A stretch of DNA of 64,000 nucleotides, taken from positions 124,001-188,000 of the forward strand of contig NZ_MBTF01000012.1 of assembly GCF_002013915.1 (NCBI RefSeq), written 5' to 3'. Position 1 is the stretch's first letter. Each line of letters opens with the position of its first letter. Origin of the DNA: Mucilaginibacter pedocola. Its GTDB lineage: Bacteria; Bacteroidota; Bacteroidia; Sphingobacteriales; Sphingobacteriaceae. This document shows, one piece after another, positions 8,949 through 17,641 of the stretch. The notes under the pieces are model-generated. The model saw only the letters and a program-made list of their open reading frames with translations. It ran no database searches and was not told where the DNA came from. A program made the translations under genes and the position numbers.

Positions 8949-8971
8949 GGTATAATAAACCGCATTATACC
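8949..8971 (-). promoter_or_regulatory. Inverted repeat in cold-shock upstream region
   Basis: GGTATAAT and ATTATACC are a perfect 8-bp inverted repeat with a 7-base spacer, 31 bp before the cold-shock start codon. It may be a regulator site or a leader hairpin; the sequence alone does not decide. Confidence 0.4.
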
Positions 8972-9060
8972 CTAAATTAAACTTTTACTTTAATTTATTT
9001 AAAAAACTCGCTCATTTTCAATAAATAAAGGTAGATTTAAGAAATTACCAAAACATCGCC

Positions 9061-9189
9061 ATGAGTAAGGATAAGAAACAGATCAAAGAAACGAAGAAGG
9101 AAAAAAGCGTTAACGTAAATAAAAAGGTATCGAACTATCAGTCGGGTAAGAAAACCTCTTCTGCTGATCTTACATCGAAGAAAAAATAA
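9061..9189 (+). CDS. Small Lys-rich protein, 42 residues
   Basis: ATG at 9061 to TAA at 9187-9189 encodes 42 residues, MSKDKKQIKETKKEKSVNV and on to a Lys-rich C-terminus. The stop is 6 bp before the ATG of the 107-residue gene that follows on the same strand, so the two look co-transcribed. Nearly 40 percent of residues are Lys or Arg. It resembles no family I can name; a nucleic-acid-binding role would be only a guess from charge. Confidence 0.6.
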   Translation: MSKDKKQIKETKKEKSVNVNKKVSNYQSGKKTSSADLTSKKK

Positions 9190-9195
9190 GCCCCA

Positions 9196-9519
9196 ATGGA
9201 CCAAAAAACTATAGAAAACCAGACCCGCCTTTACCTGTACGACCTAATGAACACCGCCGCCGAACACGGTTTTAAAGCCGATGAAATCTGGCAATTCAGC
9301 CTTGTGAACGAGGTTGAAAAGAAACAGCTTCAAAAAACATATCACCCCACTATAGCTACTAAAATGTTGCCCGAGGCGGTTTTAGAGGTTTACCATCAAA
9401 TAAAATCGCGGTTAAACCAAACCTTCAGTAAGGACGAACTGCAACTTGATAAACGCACCGTTGTTACCGATAACCTAAATTACCTGGTAGCCTATAATTT
9501 AAAACGCCCCCGTACGTAG
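9196..9519 (+). CDS. Hypothetical protein, 107 residues
   Basis: A soluble, probably helical protein with no signal peptide or membrane segment. Recognisable stretches are YLYDLMNTAAEHGFKADEIW and NLNYLVAYNLKRPRT. I do not recognise the family. It follows the 42-residue Lys-rich gene by 6 bp and ends at a long stem-loop (9519-9611) shared with the convergent PRC-barrel gene. Codon use looks like its neighbours, which supports a real gene. Confidence 0.7.
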   Translation: MDQKTIENQTRLYLYDLMNTAAEHGFKADEIWQFSLVNEVEKKQLQKTYHPTIATKMLPEAVLEVYHQIKSRLNQTFSKDELQLDKRTVVTDNLNYLVAYNLKRPRT

Positions 9520-9611
9520 TTTAAAGTCGAAAATATGTAGCCTGAAGCCTTAAGTGGGGTATGCTTATATCCTTTCTTAAGGCTTTCAACTTAAGGCTTC
9601 GGACTTTAAAC
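9519..9611. terminator. Long stem-loop between convergent genes (bidirectional terminator)
   Basis: GTTTAAAGTC (9519-9528) pairs with GACTTTAAAC (9602-9611), and CCTGAAGCCTTAAG (9541-9554) pairs with CTTAAGGCTTCGG (9590-9602) with one mismatch. The structure fills the whole gap between two converging stop codons. It also resembles the dispersed palindromes of this genome, so it could be a repeat element used as a terminator. Confidence 0.65.
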
Positions 9612-10163
9612 CTACACCTCCGGTGTATCCAGGTAACTTTGGCTTACCGTATCATTCCCGGGTTGGCGGCGTTTGCCGTAGAATTTGGTTTCGTTAAAGT
9701 GGTCGTGGTCGTAAAAATCGGTACCGAGCATGGCCGGTGCATCGGGTTTTACAAACACGTTGCGTATCTGCGCCTCGGTGTCGGCATCTATTTCGCGCCC
9801 GCGTTCGTATAGCGGCAGGGCCAGTATCTGCGCCTTGGTAACATCGGGAATAATCACATTATCCTGCTCTTCATCCAGTTCGGCCACGCCAATGGGGATA
9901 AAAATGCGCCCGTCTTCTAAGCCGATATCGTTATTCTCCATGTGCAGGATAATATACCTCACCTTGCGCGATTGTGGATTGAATAACAATTCATCCACCT
10001 CGCCTATCTTATTTTTTTCAGAGTCCCTTACGTCCCAGCCCTGTATGTTAGGCTGCCCGTCGGCTATCTCGAAATCGCTTTCGCTCAATTCCTGCAGCCT
10101 GCTGTAATCGTTCGCACTATCAATTGAAGCCATATCGTAAAAATTTAAGGTACTGTCCATCAT
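9612..10163 (-). CDS. PRC-barrel domain protein
   Basis: A 183-residue soluble protein. Residues about 40-110 form a PRC-barrel (IQGWDVRDSEKNKIGEVDELLFNPQSRKVRYIILHM), as in RimM C-termini and photosynthetic reaction-centre H subunits. Standalone PRC-barrel proteins in Bacteroidota are often stress-related, but no activity is known. The next gene on the same strand upstream (10170-10415) ends 6 bp before it, so the two form a small operon. Confidence 0.85.
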   Translation of the reverse strand: MMDSTLNFYDMASIDSANDYSRLQELSESDFEIADGQPNIQGWDVRDSEKNKIGEVDELLFNPQSRKVRYIILHMENNDIGLEDGRIFIPIGVAELDEEQDNVIIPDVTKAQILALPLYERGREIDADTEAQIRNVFVKPDAPAMLGTDFYDHDHFNETKFYGKRRQPGNDTVSQSYLDTPEV

Positions 10164-10169
10164 ATTTTA

Positions 10170-10415
10170 TTAGAAGCTCGTGGTATCCATTGCAGCTGTG
10201 TCCGTCACGCCGGTATCTCGGGTGATCGATGTATCATTTTTCACCACGGTATCTTTTGCCGCCGAATCGGCAGGTACGGTTTTTAATTCTGTGGGATGGT
10301 AACTTTTGTTATAACCCCGGTAGAGCGTAAATAAAACACCTACTACTACCAGCAATATCACCACCCATATCCAGGCAGAACTTCGTTTTTTAGGTTGCAC
10401 ATCCAGTTGAGCCAT
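10170..10415 (-). CDS. Small single-span membrane protein
   Basis: Eighty-one residues: a short basic cytoplasmic start (MAQLDVQPKKRSSAW), one transmembrane helix (IWVVILLVVVGVLFTLY) and an extracytoplasmic tail rich in Asp, Thr and Ala (DTVVKNDTSITRDTGVTDT). I recognise no family. It precedes the PRC-barrel gene by 6 bp and is probably its operon partner. Confidence 0.7.
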   Translation of the reverse strand: MAQLDVQPKKRSSAWIWVVILLVVVGVLFTLYRGYNKSYHPTELKTVPADSAAKDTVVKNDTSITRDTGVTDTAAMDTTSF

Positions 10416-10474
10416 AAGCTTTAAAGAGTATGTTTAATAAATAAGGCTTGGATGCGGGGTTTGGTTTTAAAAAA

Positions 10475-10564
10475 TTAACACGAATTGCACGAATTAGATC
10501 GAATGACACAAATCATAGCTTAGAAATTCGTGAGATTCGAAGTAATTAGAAAAATTAGTGTTAA
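10475..10564. repeat. Imperfect inverted-repeat element upstream of peptidase gene
   Basis: TTAACAC (10475-10481) pairs with GTGTTAA (10558-10564). Inside, CGAATTGCACGAATT (10481-10495) matches the complement of AATTCGTGAGATTCG (10525-10539) at 13 of 15 positions. The AT-rich CACGAATT wording is typical of dispersed intergenic palindromes in Bacteroidota. It may also carry the promoter of the peptidase gene. Confidence 0.6.
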
Positions 10565-10636
10565 CTCAATTTGGTTAGTAATAATCGTGTTACCCTATTA
10601 GCTAAATTCGATCCAATTAATGAAATTAGTGTTTAT

Positions 10637-12211
10637 ATGAAACACACCCGTACCCTATCGCGCTTACCCGGCGTTAAATTATTGCTGTTGCCTGCTTTGT
10701 TTGCAGCGGCTACTGCATCGGCACAGGTAAAAGACCCTGTGATAGATAACATTGTAAAAGAAGAAACCGAGAACTCGCAATTGGTGCCATTGGCGCAGCA
10801 GTTGTTCGATGGTATTGGCCCGCGCCTGGTGGGTACCCCGCAAATGGAGAAGGCTGGCCAATGGGCGCTGGAAAAATATAAAGAATACGGCATCACCGCC
10901 CGTTACGAAAAATGGGGCGACTGGCGCGGCTGGGAACGTGGCGTGTCGCACATTGATATGGTGACGCCACGAATCAAATCGCTGGAGGGCACGCAACTGG
11001 CCTGGAGCCCGGGCATGAAAAAGGCTGTTACTGCCGAAACCATCATCCTGCCCGAATTTGCTGATTCGGTTGCCTTTCAAAAATGGCTGCCTGCGGTGAA
11101 AGGTAAATTTGTAATGATATCGATGATGCAGCCAACCGGCCGCCCCGATTACAACTGGACGGAATTTGCTACCAAAGAATCGTTCGACAAAATGAAAGAG
11201 GCCCGAACCGCCCAAACCGAGGCCTGGCGCAAACGTATTGCCAACACTGGCCTAACTACCCGCACCCTTCCTCCTGCTTTGGAAAAAGCCGGCGCTGTAG
11301 GGGTAATTACTTCTAACTGGTCGGCTGGTTTTGGGGTTGATAAAATATTTGGTGCTTATACCAAAAAAGTACCTACCGTTGATATCGCTTTAGAAGACTA
11401 TGGCATGCTGTACCGCCTTACCGAAAACGGAACAAAACCGACCATTAAAATACAAACCGAATCGAAAGAACTCGGCGCTGTACCAACCTTCAACATTGTA
11501 GGCGAGATAAAAGGTACCGAAAAACCAGAAGAATATGTAATGCTGTCTGCCCACTTCGACTCTTGGGATGGCGGGCAGGGTGCTACCGATAATGGTACAG
11601 GTACCTTAACCATGATGGAAGCCATGCGCATCCTGAAAAAAGTTTACCCTAACCCAAAACGTACCATTTTGGTGGGCCACTGGGGTAGCGAAGAGCAGGG
11701 CTTAAATGGCTCGCGCGCCTTTGTAGAAGATCATCCCGAAATTGTTGCTAACCTTCAGGCTCTGTTCAACCAAGACAACGGTACCGGTCGCGTAGTAAAT
11801 ATCAGCGGGCAGGGTTTCCTGAACAGCTACGACTACATTAGCCGCTGGCTGAGCAAAGTACCGGCTAACATTCGCGAGCAAATTACCACCAACTTCCCGG
11901 GCACACCGGGTGGCGGCGGGTCGGATTTTGCATCATTCGTAGCTGTTGGCGCTCCGGGTTTCTCACTAAGCTCTAACAGCTGGAGCTACGGCAACTATAC
12001 CTGGCATACCAACCGCGATACTTACGACAAGATAGTTTTCGACGATGTGAAGAACAACGCTATGCTTACTGCTATATTGGTGTACATGGCCTGCGAAGAC
12101 CCTGCAAAAACATCACGCGAGAAAGCCGTATTGGGCATAAACCCACGCACCGGCAAACAAAGCGAATGGCCCGCGCAAACCAAAGCCAACAGGCATGGTG
12201 GGTTCGAATAA
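10637..12211 (+). CDS. Secreted M28 family metallopeptidase
   Basis: From the ATG at 10637 the product has 524 residues and a clear Sec signal peptide (KLLLLPALFAAATASAQ); a longer frame from 10571 would put unlikely residues before it. Zinc ligands of M28 aminopeptidases are visible: SAHFDSWDGG, ATDNGTGTL, GSEEQGLNGSRAF and the late WHTNRDTYDK. An insert between the signal and the catalytic half (about residues 130-230) fits a PA-like domain. It probably removes N-terminal residues from peptides in the periplasm. It is monocistronic with a terminator at 12274. Confidence 0.88.
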   Translation: MKHTRTLSRLPGVKLLLLPALFAAATASAQVKDPVIDNIVKEETENSQLVPLAQQLFDGIGPRLVGTPQMEKAGQWALEKYKEYGITARYEKWGDWRGWERGVSHIDMVTPRIKSLEGTQLAWSPGMKKAVTAETIILPEFADSVAFQKWLPAVKGKFVMISMMQPTGRPDYNWTEFATKESFDKMKEARTAQTEAWRKRIANTGLTTRTLPPALEKAGAVGVITSNWSAGFGVDKIFGAYTKKVPTVDIALEDYGMLYRLTENGTKPTIKIQTESKELGAVPTFNIVGEIKGTEKPEEYVMLSAHFDSWDGGQGATDNGTGTLTMMEAMRILKKVYPNPKRTILVGHWGSEEQGLNGSRAFVEDHPEIVANLQALFNQDNGTGRVVNISGQGFLNSYDYISRWLSKVPANIREQITTNFPGTPGGGGSDFASFVAVGAPGFSLSSNSWSYGNYTWHTNRDTYDKIVFDDVKNNAMLTAILVYMACEDPAKTSREKAVLGINPRTGKQSEWPAQTKANRHGGFE

Positions 12212-12273
12212 CGAGTAATTGATTCCCCAATTGCAGCGATGCGTTTAAAACCCATCGCCGTAAAATATTAACC

Positions 12274-12300
12274 GGCACAGCCTCACCGCTGTGCCTTTTT
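12274..12300 (+). terminator. Rho-independent terminator after M28 peptidase
   Basis: GGCACAGC (12274-12281) and GCTGTGCC (12288-12295) form an 8-bp perfect stem with a 6-base loop, followed by a T run. Confidence 0.9.
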
Positions 12301-12432
12301 TATTTTCAATTAAGCTATTTACCTATAGCTTGGGGTTGTATTTATCTATAGCTTAAAACAGGCGCATTTACTTAACTTGGCAAACCTTTTGCCCGGTTTT
12401 ACGTATTTTAGGCATATTTGAAAAATAAATTA

Positions 12433-14460
12433 ATGAAGAAATTATTAATTGTGCTGTTTTTGTTGCCTGCTTATTGCATGGCCCAGTCTGCAAGTGAATA
12501 CCTAACCAGCGGCAACACAAAAGCAAACATGAAGGATTACAAGGAGGCAATAGCCGATTTTAACCGTTCAATTCAAATGAACCCCGGCGTTGCAAGAGCC
12601 TACCTTTACCGTGCCAATGCCAAAAGCAATATTGGTGAATACCAGGGAGCTGTTGACGATTTTACCAAAGCACTAAACCTTGACCCTCGCCTGCTGGATG
12701 CCTGGCATTACCGTGCCAACGCCAAAAGCAACTTGAAAGATTACCAGGGCAGCGTTGACGATTTTACCAAAGCCATTGCCATAAACCCGCAAAAAGGCGA
12801 ACTATTTAAATACCGAGCGGTAGCTAAGGCCAACCTGAACGACAACGCCGGCGCTATTGTAGACTTTAACACTGCTGAAAAATTGCTTCCCGGCGATGCC
12901 GAAGTAATATTTTACCGGGCCAACTCTAAAGGCAACCTTGGCCAATATAAAGCCGCCATTGCCGATTATGATGAAGCCATAAAAGGCGAACCCAACAATG
13001 CAGAAGCCTGGTTTTACCGCGGCAATGCTAAAGTGAACTTGCGCGACTATAAAGGTGCTATAACCGATTACCGCCGCGTAATTACACTCAACCCGCAAAT
13101 GCCGGAACTGTACCATTACCTTGCCTCCGCGGCCAGCAATGCCGATGACGATAAAGGCGCGATAGAGTTTTTTGATAAAGCCATTGAGCAAAGCCCTAAA
13201 AAAGCAGAGCTCTATTTGGGCCGCGCAATTGCCAAAAACAACATGAGCGACCGTACCGGCGCTTTGGAGGATTTGGGCGAGGCCATCAGCATTAACCCCA
13301 AATACGGCGAGGCTTACCAAAACCGCGCGGACGTAAAGGTAAACATGAAGGATTTTACCTCGGCAATTGCCGATGCAGATACGGCCATTAAAATTAACCC
13401 TAAAAATGCTTATGCTTATATGTCGCGTGCAAAGGCACATATAGAAATGGGTGATACCGTAGCAGCGCTTAATGATTTTAATACCACAATTAAAATAGAG
13501 CCTAAAGCAGCTTATGCTTACGTAGGCAGTGGAGACATTAAAACCGGCCAGCAGGATTTTGCAGCGGCTATAGCACTTTACAACAAAGGGCTTACATTCG
13601 ACCCGCGCAACCCCGACGCTTTACTACATCGCGCCCGCGCTAAAATGAAAAGCGGCGATGTGGAAGGTGCGTTTAGTGATTATAAAGCTGCCATAGAATC
13701 GACCCCGCAAAACAACGACCTGTATATTGCCTATGGCAAAGCACTGATAGCGGCCGGGCGTTACACAGCTGCTATTAAACTGTTCGATGATGCCATTGTG
13801 CTGAACCCTAAAAACGTAAACTTTTACAGCTACCGTGGCGTGGCCAAAAGCAAGCTTGACGACATGACAGGCGCCATGGCCGACCATGACCTGGCCATCA
13901 AACTGGCACCATCGTCTTCGGAAGCTTATGTAAACCGAGGTAATAGTTTGGTAGCCTTAAAGAAATACGACGAAGCGTTGCAGAACATCAACAAAGGAAT
14001 ATCGTTAAACGAAACCAACGACGATGGTTACCTTGCCCGCGCCGACCTGAAACTGGAGAAAAAGGAGTACTTAGGGGCAGTATACGATTACATTAACGTA
14101 TTGCTGCTTAATCAAAATAACGTGAAGGCATACACAGGCCGCGCCATTGCCGAGAGCTTAACCGGCGACACACTGGCAATGAAAAAGGACCTTGCAACCG
14201 CCTTCCGCCTGGCACCAAAAAGCGCTGAAGTATACATGTCACGCGCCGAAGCACGCAGTAACCTCAAAAACTGGGCACCTGCATTGGCCGACCTGAATAC
14301 CGTAATTACCATGGACCCTAAAAATGCAGCAGCCTACTTAAACCGAGGGGTTATCAAATCCCAGCGTGGCGATAAAACCGGCGGTTGTGCCGATATTAAC
14401 AAAGCTGCAAGCCTTGGCTCTAAAGATGCGGGAGATAAACTGGCCTTGTATTGTAAATAG
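12433..14460 (+). CDS. Large secreted tetratricopeptide repeat protein
   Basis: From the ATG at 12433 (MKKLLIVLFLLPAYCMAQ) the product has 675 residues with a Sec signal. After it the chain is almost wholly tandem 34-residue TPRs, about 18 of them, with the consensus A-x-x-Y-R-A-x-A-K-x-N-x-x-D-Y-x-G-A-I-x-D-F. An upstream TTG in frame (12418) is a poor alternative. Such proteins are periplasmic scaffolds; no partner is evident. The C-terminus has a short CADINKAASLGSKDAGDKL stretch resembling a Sel1-like ending. A strong terminator follows. Confidence 0.9.
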   Translation: MKKLLIVLFLLPAYCMAQSASEYLTSGNTKANMKDYKEAIADFNRSIQMNPGVARAYLYRANAKSNIGEYQGAVDDFTKALNLDPRLLDAWHYRANAKSNLKDYQGSVDDFTKAIAINPQKGELFKYRAVAKANLNDNAGAIVDFNTAEKLLPGDAEVIFYRANSKGNLGQYKAAIADYDEAIKGEPNNAEAWFYRGNAKVNLRDYKGAITDYRRVITLNPQMPELYHYLASAASNADDDKGAIEFFDKAIEQSPKKAELYLGRAIAKNNMSDRTGALEDLGEAISINPKYGEAYQNRADVKVNMKDFTSAIADADTAIKINPKNAYAYMSRAKAHIEMGDTVAALNDFNTTIKIEPKAAYAYVGSGDIKTGQQDFAAAIALYNKGLTFDPRNPDALLHRARAKMKSGDVEGAFSDYKAAIESTPQNNDLYIAYGKALIAAGRYTAAIKLFDDAIVLNPKNVNFYSYRGVAKSKLDDMTGAMADHDLAIKLAPSSSEAYVNRGNSLVALKKYDEALQNINKGISLNETNDDGYLARADLKLEKKEYLGAVYDYINVLLLNQNNVKAYTGRAIAESLTGDTLAMKKDLATAFRLAPKSAEVYMSRAEARSNLKNWAPALADLNTVITMDPKNAAAYLNRGVIKSQRGDKTGGCADINKAASLGSKDAGDKLALYCK

Positions 14461-14482
14461 AGGTTAGAGATGAACAAGAAAA

Positions 14483-14513
14483 GGTTAGCCGGGTTTGCCG
14501 GCTAACCTTTTTT
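14483..14513 (+). terminator. Rho-independent terminator after TPR gene
   Basis: GGTTAGCCGG (14483-14492) and CCGGCTAACC (14498-14507) make a perfect 10-bp stem with a 5-base loop, followed by six T. Confidence 0.93.
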
Positions 14514-14538
14514 GCGTTTAATGGGCTTTTGTGAGCCC

Positions 14539-15417
14539 CTATTTTCCTGCTAAATAATACTTCTCCCAAAAATCTACCGGTTTAGATGCTTCGCTTCTGT
14601 TGTAGCTCCCGCCATCGCCGCCGCGGTTGCCCCGCATACCGCCACCTCCACGGCGTCCACCGCCGCCGCCCATACCGCCGCGGCCACCGCCCATGCCTCC
14701 CATTCCACCGGGGCCACCCATGCCGCCGCCTCGTCCGCCCTCGGGCCTATCGCCGTCTTTGGGGCGGCTAAATCCGTTAATTTTTATATTAAAGGCCCAT
14801 TCGTTTTTCTCAGGTTTATCTACATGCAACATGCTAATGGGCACCGCCGCCTCAAACACCAGGAAACCCTCGTTATCTATTCCCAATGCCGTTTTTATGC
14901 CGTAGGTATTCGCAGTGGTCATTACCTCGTTCAGCACATCAGCAAAACCCGTTGCTTTTATTTGTTTTGTACGGGTTAGCAAGGCCTGCATACGTTCCTG
15001 CCGGTCGTCGTCGCTGCCGGGTTGGGGCGGCTGCCCGTCGGTTGGCGGGGCTTGCACACGTTCGGCAGGCATGGCCTCCGGGTCGGTATAAGGGAAGGTA
15101 ACGCTAAAAGTTTCCTTCTTTTTCCCTTTAGGGTCTATAGAAAAAGTTATGCCAGCCATTAGTGCCCGGCGCTGTTCGGCATGGTCGCTTATGCGCAGGG
15201 CAACGTATATATTGTTATTGTCATTGGCTATGGTGTAGGGTATCTTCTTTTCTTCGTTCAGGTAGCGCAGGCTGTCGCCCCAATCATTCAACTTACCATC
15301 AATTACAATGGCGTTTGCGGGAGGCTGCAAAGTAGGTTTATCGTTTTTGTTTTGGGCCAATGCCAGTGCCGGCAACATAAAAGCTGCGGGTAATAATAGT
15401 TTAAATGAGGGCTTCAT
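14539..15417 (-). CDS. Secreted protein with CBM9/DOMON-like domain and Gly-rich tail
   Basis: A 292-residue protein with a Sec signal (LLLPAAFMLPALALAQ). Residues about 30-215 look like a family-9 carbohydrate-binding or DOMON-like beta-sandwich: VIDGKLNDWGDSL, NNNIYVALRISD and GFLVFEAAVPISML. A low-complexity segment of about 50 residues made mostly of Gly, Met and Arg follows, then a short ordered end (VDFWEKYYLAGK). Ligand and role are unknown. The gene stands alone. Confidence 0.65.
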   Translation of the reverse strand: MKPSFKLLLPAAFMLPALALAQNKNDKPTLQPPANAIVIDGKLNDWGDSLRYLNEEKKIPYTIANDNNNIYVALRISDHAEQRRALMAGITFSIDPKGKKKETFSVTFPYTDPEAMPAERVQAPPTDGQPPQPGSDDDRQERMQALLTRTKQIKATGFADVLNEVMTTANTYGIKTALGIDNEGFLVFEAAVPISMLHVDKPEKNEWAFNIKINGFSRPKDGDRPEGGRGGGMGGPGGMGGMGGGRGGMGGGGGRRGGGGMRGNRGGDGGSYNRSEASKPVDFWEKYYLAGK

Positions 15418-15619
15418 TTTTTTTGAGGGTGTGATATATGTTTAACCGCTACTAAAACAGCGCATGCAACTGCTTATTGTGTATGTGGTTGGTAAAAGAG
15501 TTATTACAATTTGGTGAATGTTGCTTGAGTAAATGCAGAGTGATTGCCGGGCACCTGTTGTTGATATTAACGTAAGGCTTGGAACGGTATTTGCAACCAT
15601 CAACCTAAAACCAATTACC

Positions 15620-16009
15620 GTGAAAGCAAAGCACATTAAAAAAGCCGCGCGTATAGTATTAGGCGCTAATTTAATTTTGGCGGGGATAAGCCACCTCACC
15701 TTTGCCCGCAAACCTTTCAGGGCGCAGGTGCCAAACTGGGTTCCGTTGGATACGGATGACACCGTTTTATACTCGGGCATTGCCGAAATTGCTTTAGGCA
15801 GCGCGTTGGTATTTACGCCCGATAGTTACCAGGAAGCAGTGGGTAAAGCTGCGGCCGGCTTTTTTGTCGGCGTGTTCCCGGGTAATATAGCACAGTATAA
15901 AAATCAACGCAATGCATTCGGGCTCAATACTGATAAAAAAAGGTTTCTGCGTTTATTTTTTCAACCTGTACTGGTATTTTGGGCGCTGAAAAGCACCAAT
16001 AATATTTAG
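15620..16009 (+). CDS. DoxX-like small membrane protein
   Basis: Four hydrophobic segments in about 130 residues: ARIVLGANLILAGISHLTF, the conserved loop VPNWVPLDTDDTVLYSGIAEIALG, then GFFVGVFPGNIAQY and the final FFQPVLVFWALKST. The family start usually matches VKAKHIKKAARIVLG, so I place the start at the GTG at 15620. The frame is open to an ATG at 15533, but those extra residues are polar and unlike the family. The function is unknown. Confidence 0.7.
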   Translation: MKAKHIKKAARIVLGANLILAGISHLTFARKPFRAQVPNWVPLDTDDTVLYSGIAEIALGSALVFTPDSYQEAVGKAAAGFFVGVFPGNIAQYKNQRNAFGLNTDKKRFLRLFFQPVLVFWALKSTNNI

Positions 16010-16135
16010 AGCCGGCATGTTTACCGCCGCGGCCAAAACGTATGCTACAGGCCTTTACCTATTTGCGTTTTTATTGCCAAAAGTGCGTTTCTGTTATCAA
16101 AAATGTATTATATTGCGGCAATATATATCACAATT

Positions 16136-16765
16136 ATGGCAGAATACCAGGAGCACAGTTTCTATAGCGAGCACGCGCGCCCCTTTTGGAAATACACGCA
16201 ACCCGCTGTACTTTCGCTACTGAGTAAAGACAAAAACCGTTGCATTGTTGACCTTGGCTGCGGCAACGGCTACCTGGTAAACTACCTGATATCGCAGGGG
16301 TATAACGCCTATGGCATAGATGCCTCCCAGAGCGGCATTGCTATTGCCAACAAAGTAAACCCCGGCCGCTTTTTTATACAGGACCTCGACGATAACCAAC
16401 TCCCTGCCGAAATACGCGACTTACCGTTCGATACCGTTGTATCGACCGAGGTGATAGAGCATATTTATAACCCATTTACCTTTATGGCGCTCTGTAAAGA
16501 TGTGCTGGTGAAAAACGGCGGCGGGGAATTATTGCTTACTACCCCCTACCATGGCTACTGGAAAAACCTGATGCTGGCCGTATTTAACAAATGGGATAAG
16601 CATACAAACGCCGTTGCGGTTGGCGGCCATATCAAGTTTTGGTCGCGCGAATCGTTAGGCCAACTACTTACACAAACCGGCTTTGAAGTAACCGATTTTA
16701 TTGGTTGCGGCCGCCTGCCCTACTTTTGGAAAACCATGGTGATGAAAGGCCGCCTGAAAGTTTAA
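16136..16765 (+). CDS. Class I SAM-dependent methyltransferase
   Basis: From the ATG at 16136 (MAEYQEHSFYSEHARPFWKY) the product has 209 residues. Motif I is VDLGCGNGYLVNYL, the acidic end of strand 2 is YGIDASQSGI, and motif post-II/III is VVSTEVIEHIYNP. This is the UbiG-like Methyltransf_11 subgroup. The substrate cannot be named. It is monocistronic, with cysQ downstream on the same strand after 57 bp. Confidence 0.88.
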   Translation: MAEYQEHSFYSEHARPFWKYTQPAVLSLLSKDKNRCIVDLGCGNGYLVNYLISQGYNAYGIDASQSGIAIANKVNPGRFFIQDLDDNQLPAEIRDLPFDTVVSTEVIEHIYNPFTFMALCKDVLVKNGGGELLLTTPYHGYWKNLMLAVFNKWDKHTNAVAVGGHIKFWSRESLGQLLTQTGFEVTDFIGCGRLPYFWKTMVMKGRLKV

Positions 16766-16822
16766 AACCGCTTTTACGGTTTGCGGTTACCCGTATTTTG
16801 CTAAATTGCCACACGGGCAAAT

Positions 16823-17641
16823 TTGCCTGCAATTAATTTACAGCATTTGGCACCTACAGAAGAAGTACTCCAATTCCCCGCCTTACCCACGTTTTCGCTT
16901 CAGCATTTATTGGCGATAGCCAAAGAGGCCGGCGAAGCCATATTAAAAGTATACCATGCCGGCCCGGCAGAAGTAACGTTGAAAGAAGATAATTCGCCGC
17001 TTACCCTTGCCGACAAAGCCTCTAACGAGGTAATTGTTTCGGGCTTGCGCCAACTTACCCCGGCCATCCCCATTATATCCGAAGAAGAAAAAGATACGCC
17101 TTACGATATCCGGAAAAACTACACCGCTTACTGGTGTGTAGACCCTTTAGACGGCACAAAAGAGTTTATTAAACGCAATGGCGAGTTTACCGTGAACATT
17201 GCACTGATGCAACAAAACCAACCGGTGTTTGGTGTGATATACGTACCTGTAACAGGTATAATGTATTATGGCGGCAAAGATACCGGCAGTTATAACGTTG
17301 ATGCCAATGGAGAGAAAGTATATTTAAAAGTTGATAATAAACCTTCCGATTGGATTGCCGTGGGCAGCCGCTCGCATGCCTCGGAAGAAGAAGCGGCCCT
17401 GCTAAGCCAATATCCCATCAGCCAAACGGTATCGGTAGGCAGCTCGCTTAAATTTTGTTTGATAGCTGAAGGGAAGGCACAAATTTACTACCGCCACGGC
17501 CCAACGATGGAATGGGATACCGCAGCAGGCCAAGCTATTGCCGAGGGAGCAGGAGCGGTAATGACGATGCCCGACGGGCAGCCCTTCCCGTACAACAAAC
17601 CATCTTTATTGAATGGGGGCTTTTTAGTGAAAGTAAATTAA
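16823..17641 (+). CDS. cysQ: 3'(2'),5'-bisphosphate nucleotidase CysQ
   Basis: About 270 residues of the inositol-monophosphatase fold. Metal-binding motifs are intact: ISEEEKDTPYD, DPLDGTKEFIKRNGEFTVNIAL and the late WDTAAGQAIAEGAG. It hydrolyses adenosine 3',5'-bisphosphate, the by-product of PAPS-dependent sulfotransfer and PAPS reduction. That fits the convergent cysC and the PAPS-type sulfotransferase 15 kb downstream. No ATG start is present; TTG at 16823 is the furthest in-frame start and the true one may lie further in. It overlaps cysC tail-to-tail by 4 bp. Confidence 0.9.
   Translation: MPAINLQHLAPTEEVLQFPALPTFSLQHLLAIAKEAGEAILKVYHAGPAEVTLKEDNSPLTLADKASNEVIVSGLRQLTPAIPIISEEEKDTPYDIRKNYTAYWCVDPLDGTKEFIKRNGEFTVNIALMQQNQPVFGVIYVPVTGIMYYGGKDTGSYNVDANGEKVYLKVDNKPSDWIAVGSRSHASEEEAALLSQYPISQTVSVGSSLKFCLIAEGKAQIYYRHGPTMEWDTAAGQAIAEGAGAVMTMPDGQPFPYNKPSLLNGGFLVKVN

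Noticed and set aside
14586..14905. Pro/Arg-rich frames on the plus strand
   Set aside because: They are antisense shadows of the Gly-rich tail of the 14539-15417 gene.
16017..16223. A 68-codon frame ahead of the methyltransferase
   Set aside because: It overlaps the methyltransferase start in another frame and has no plausible domain.
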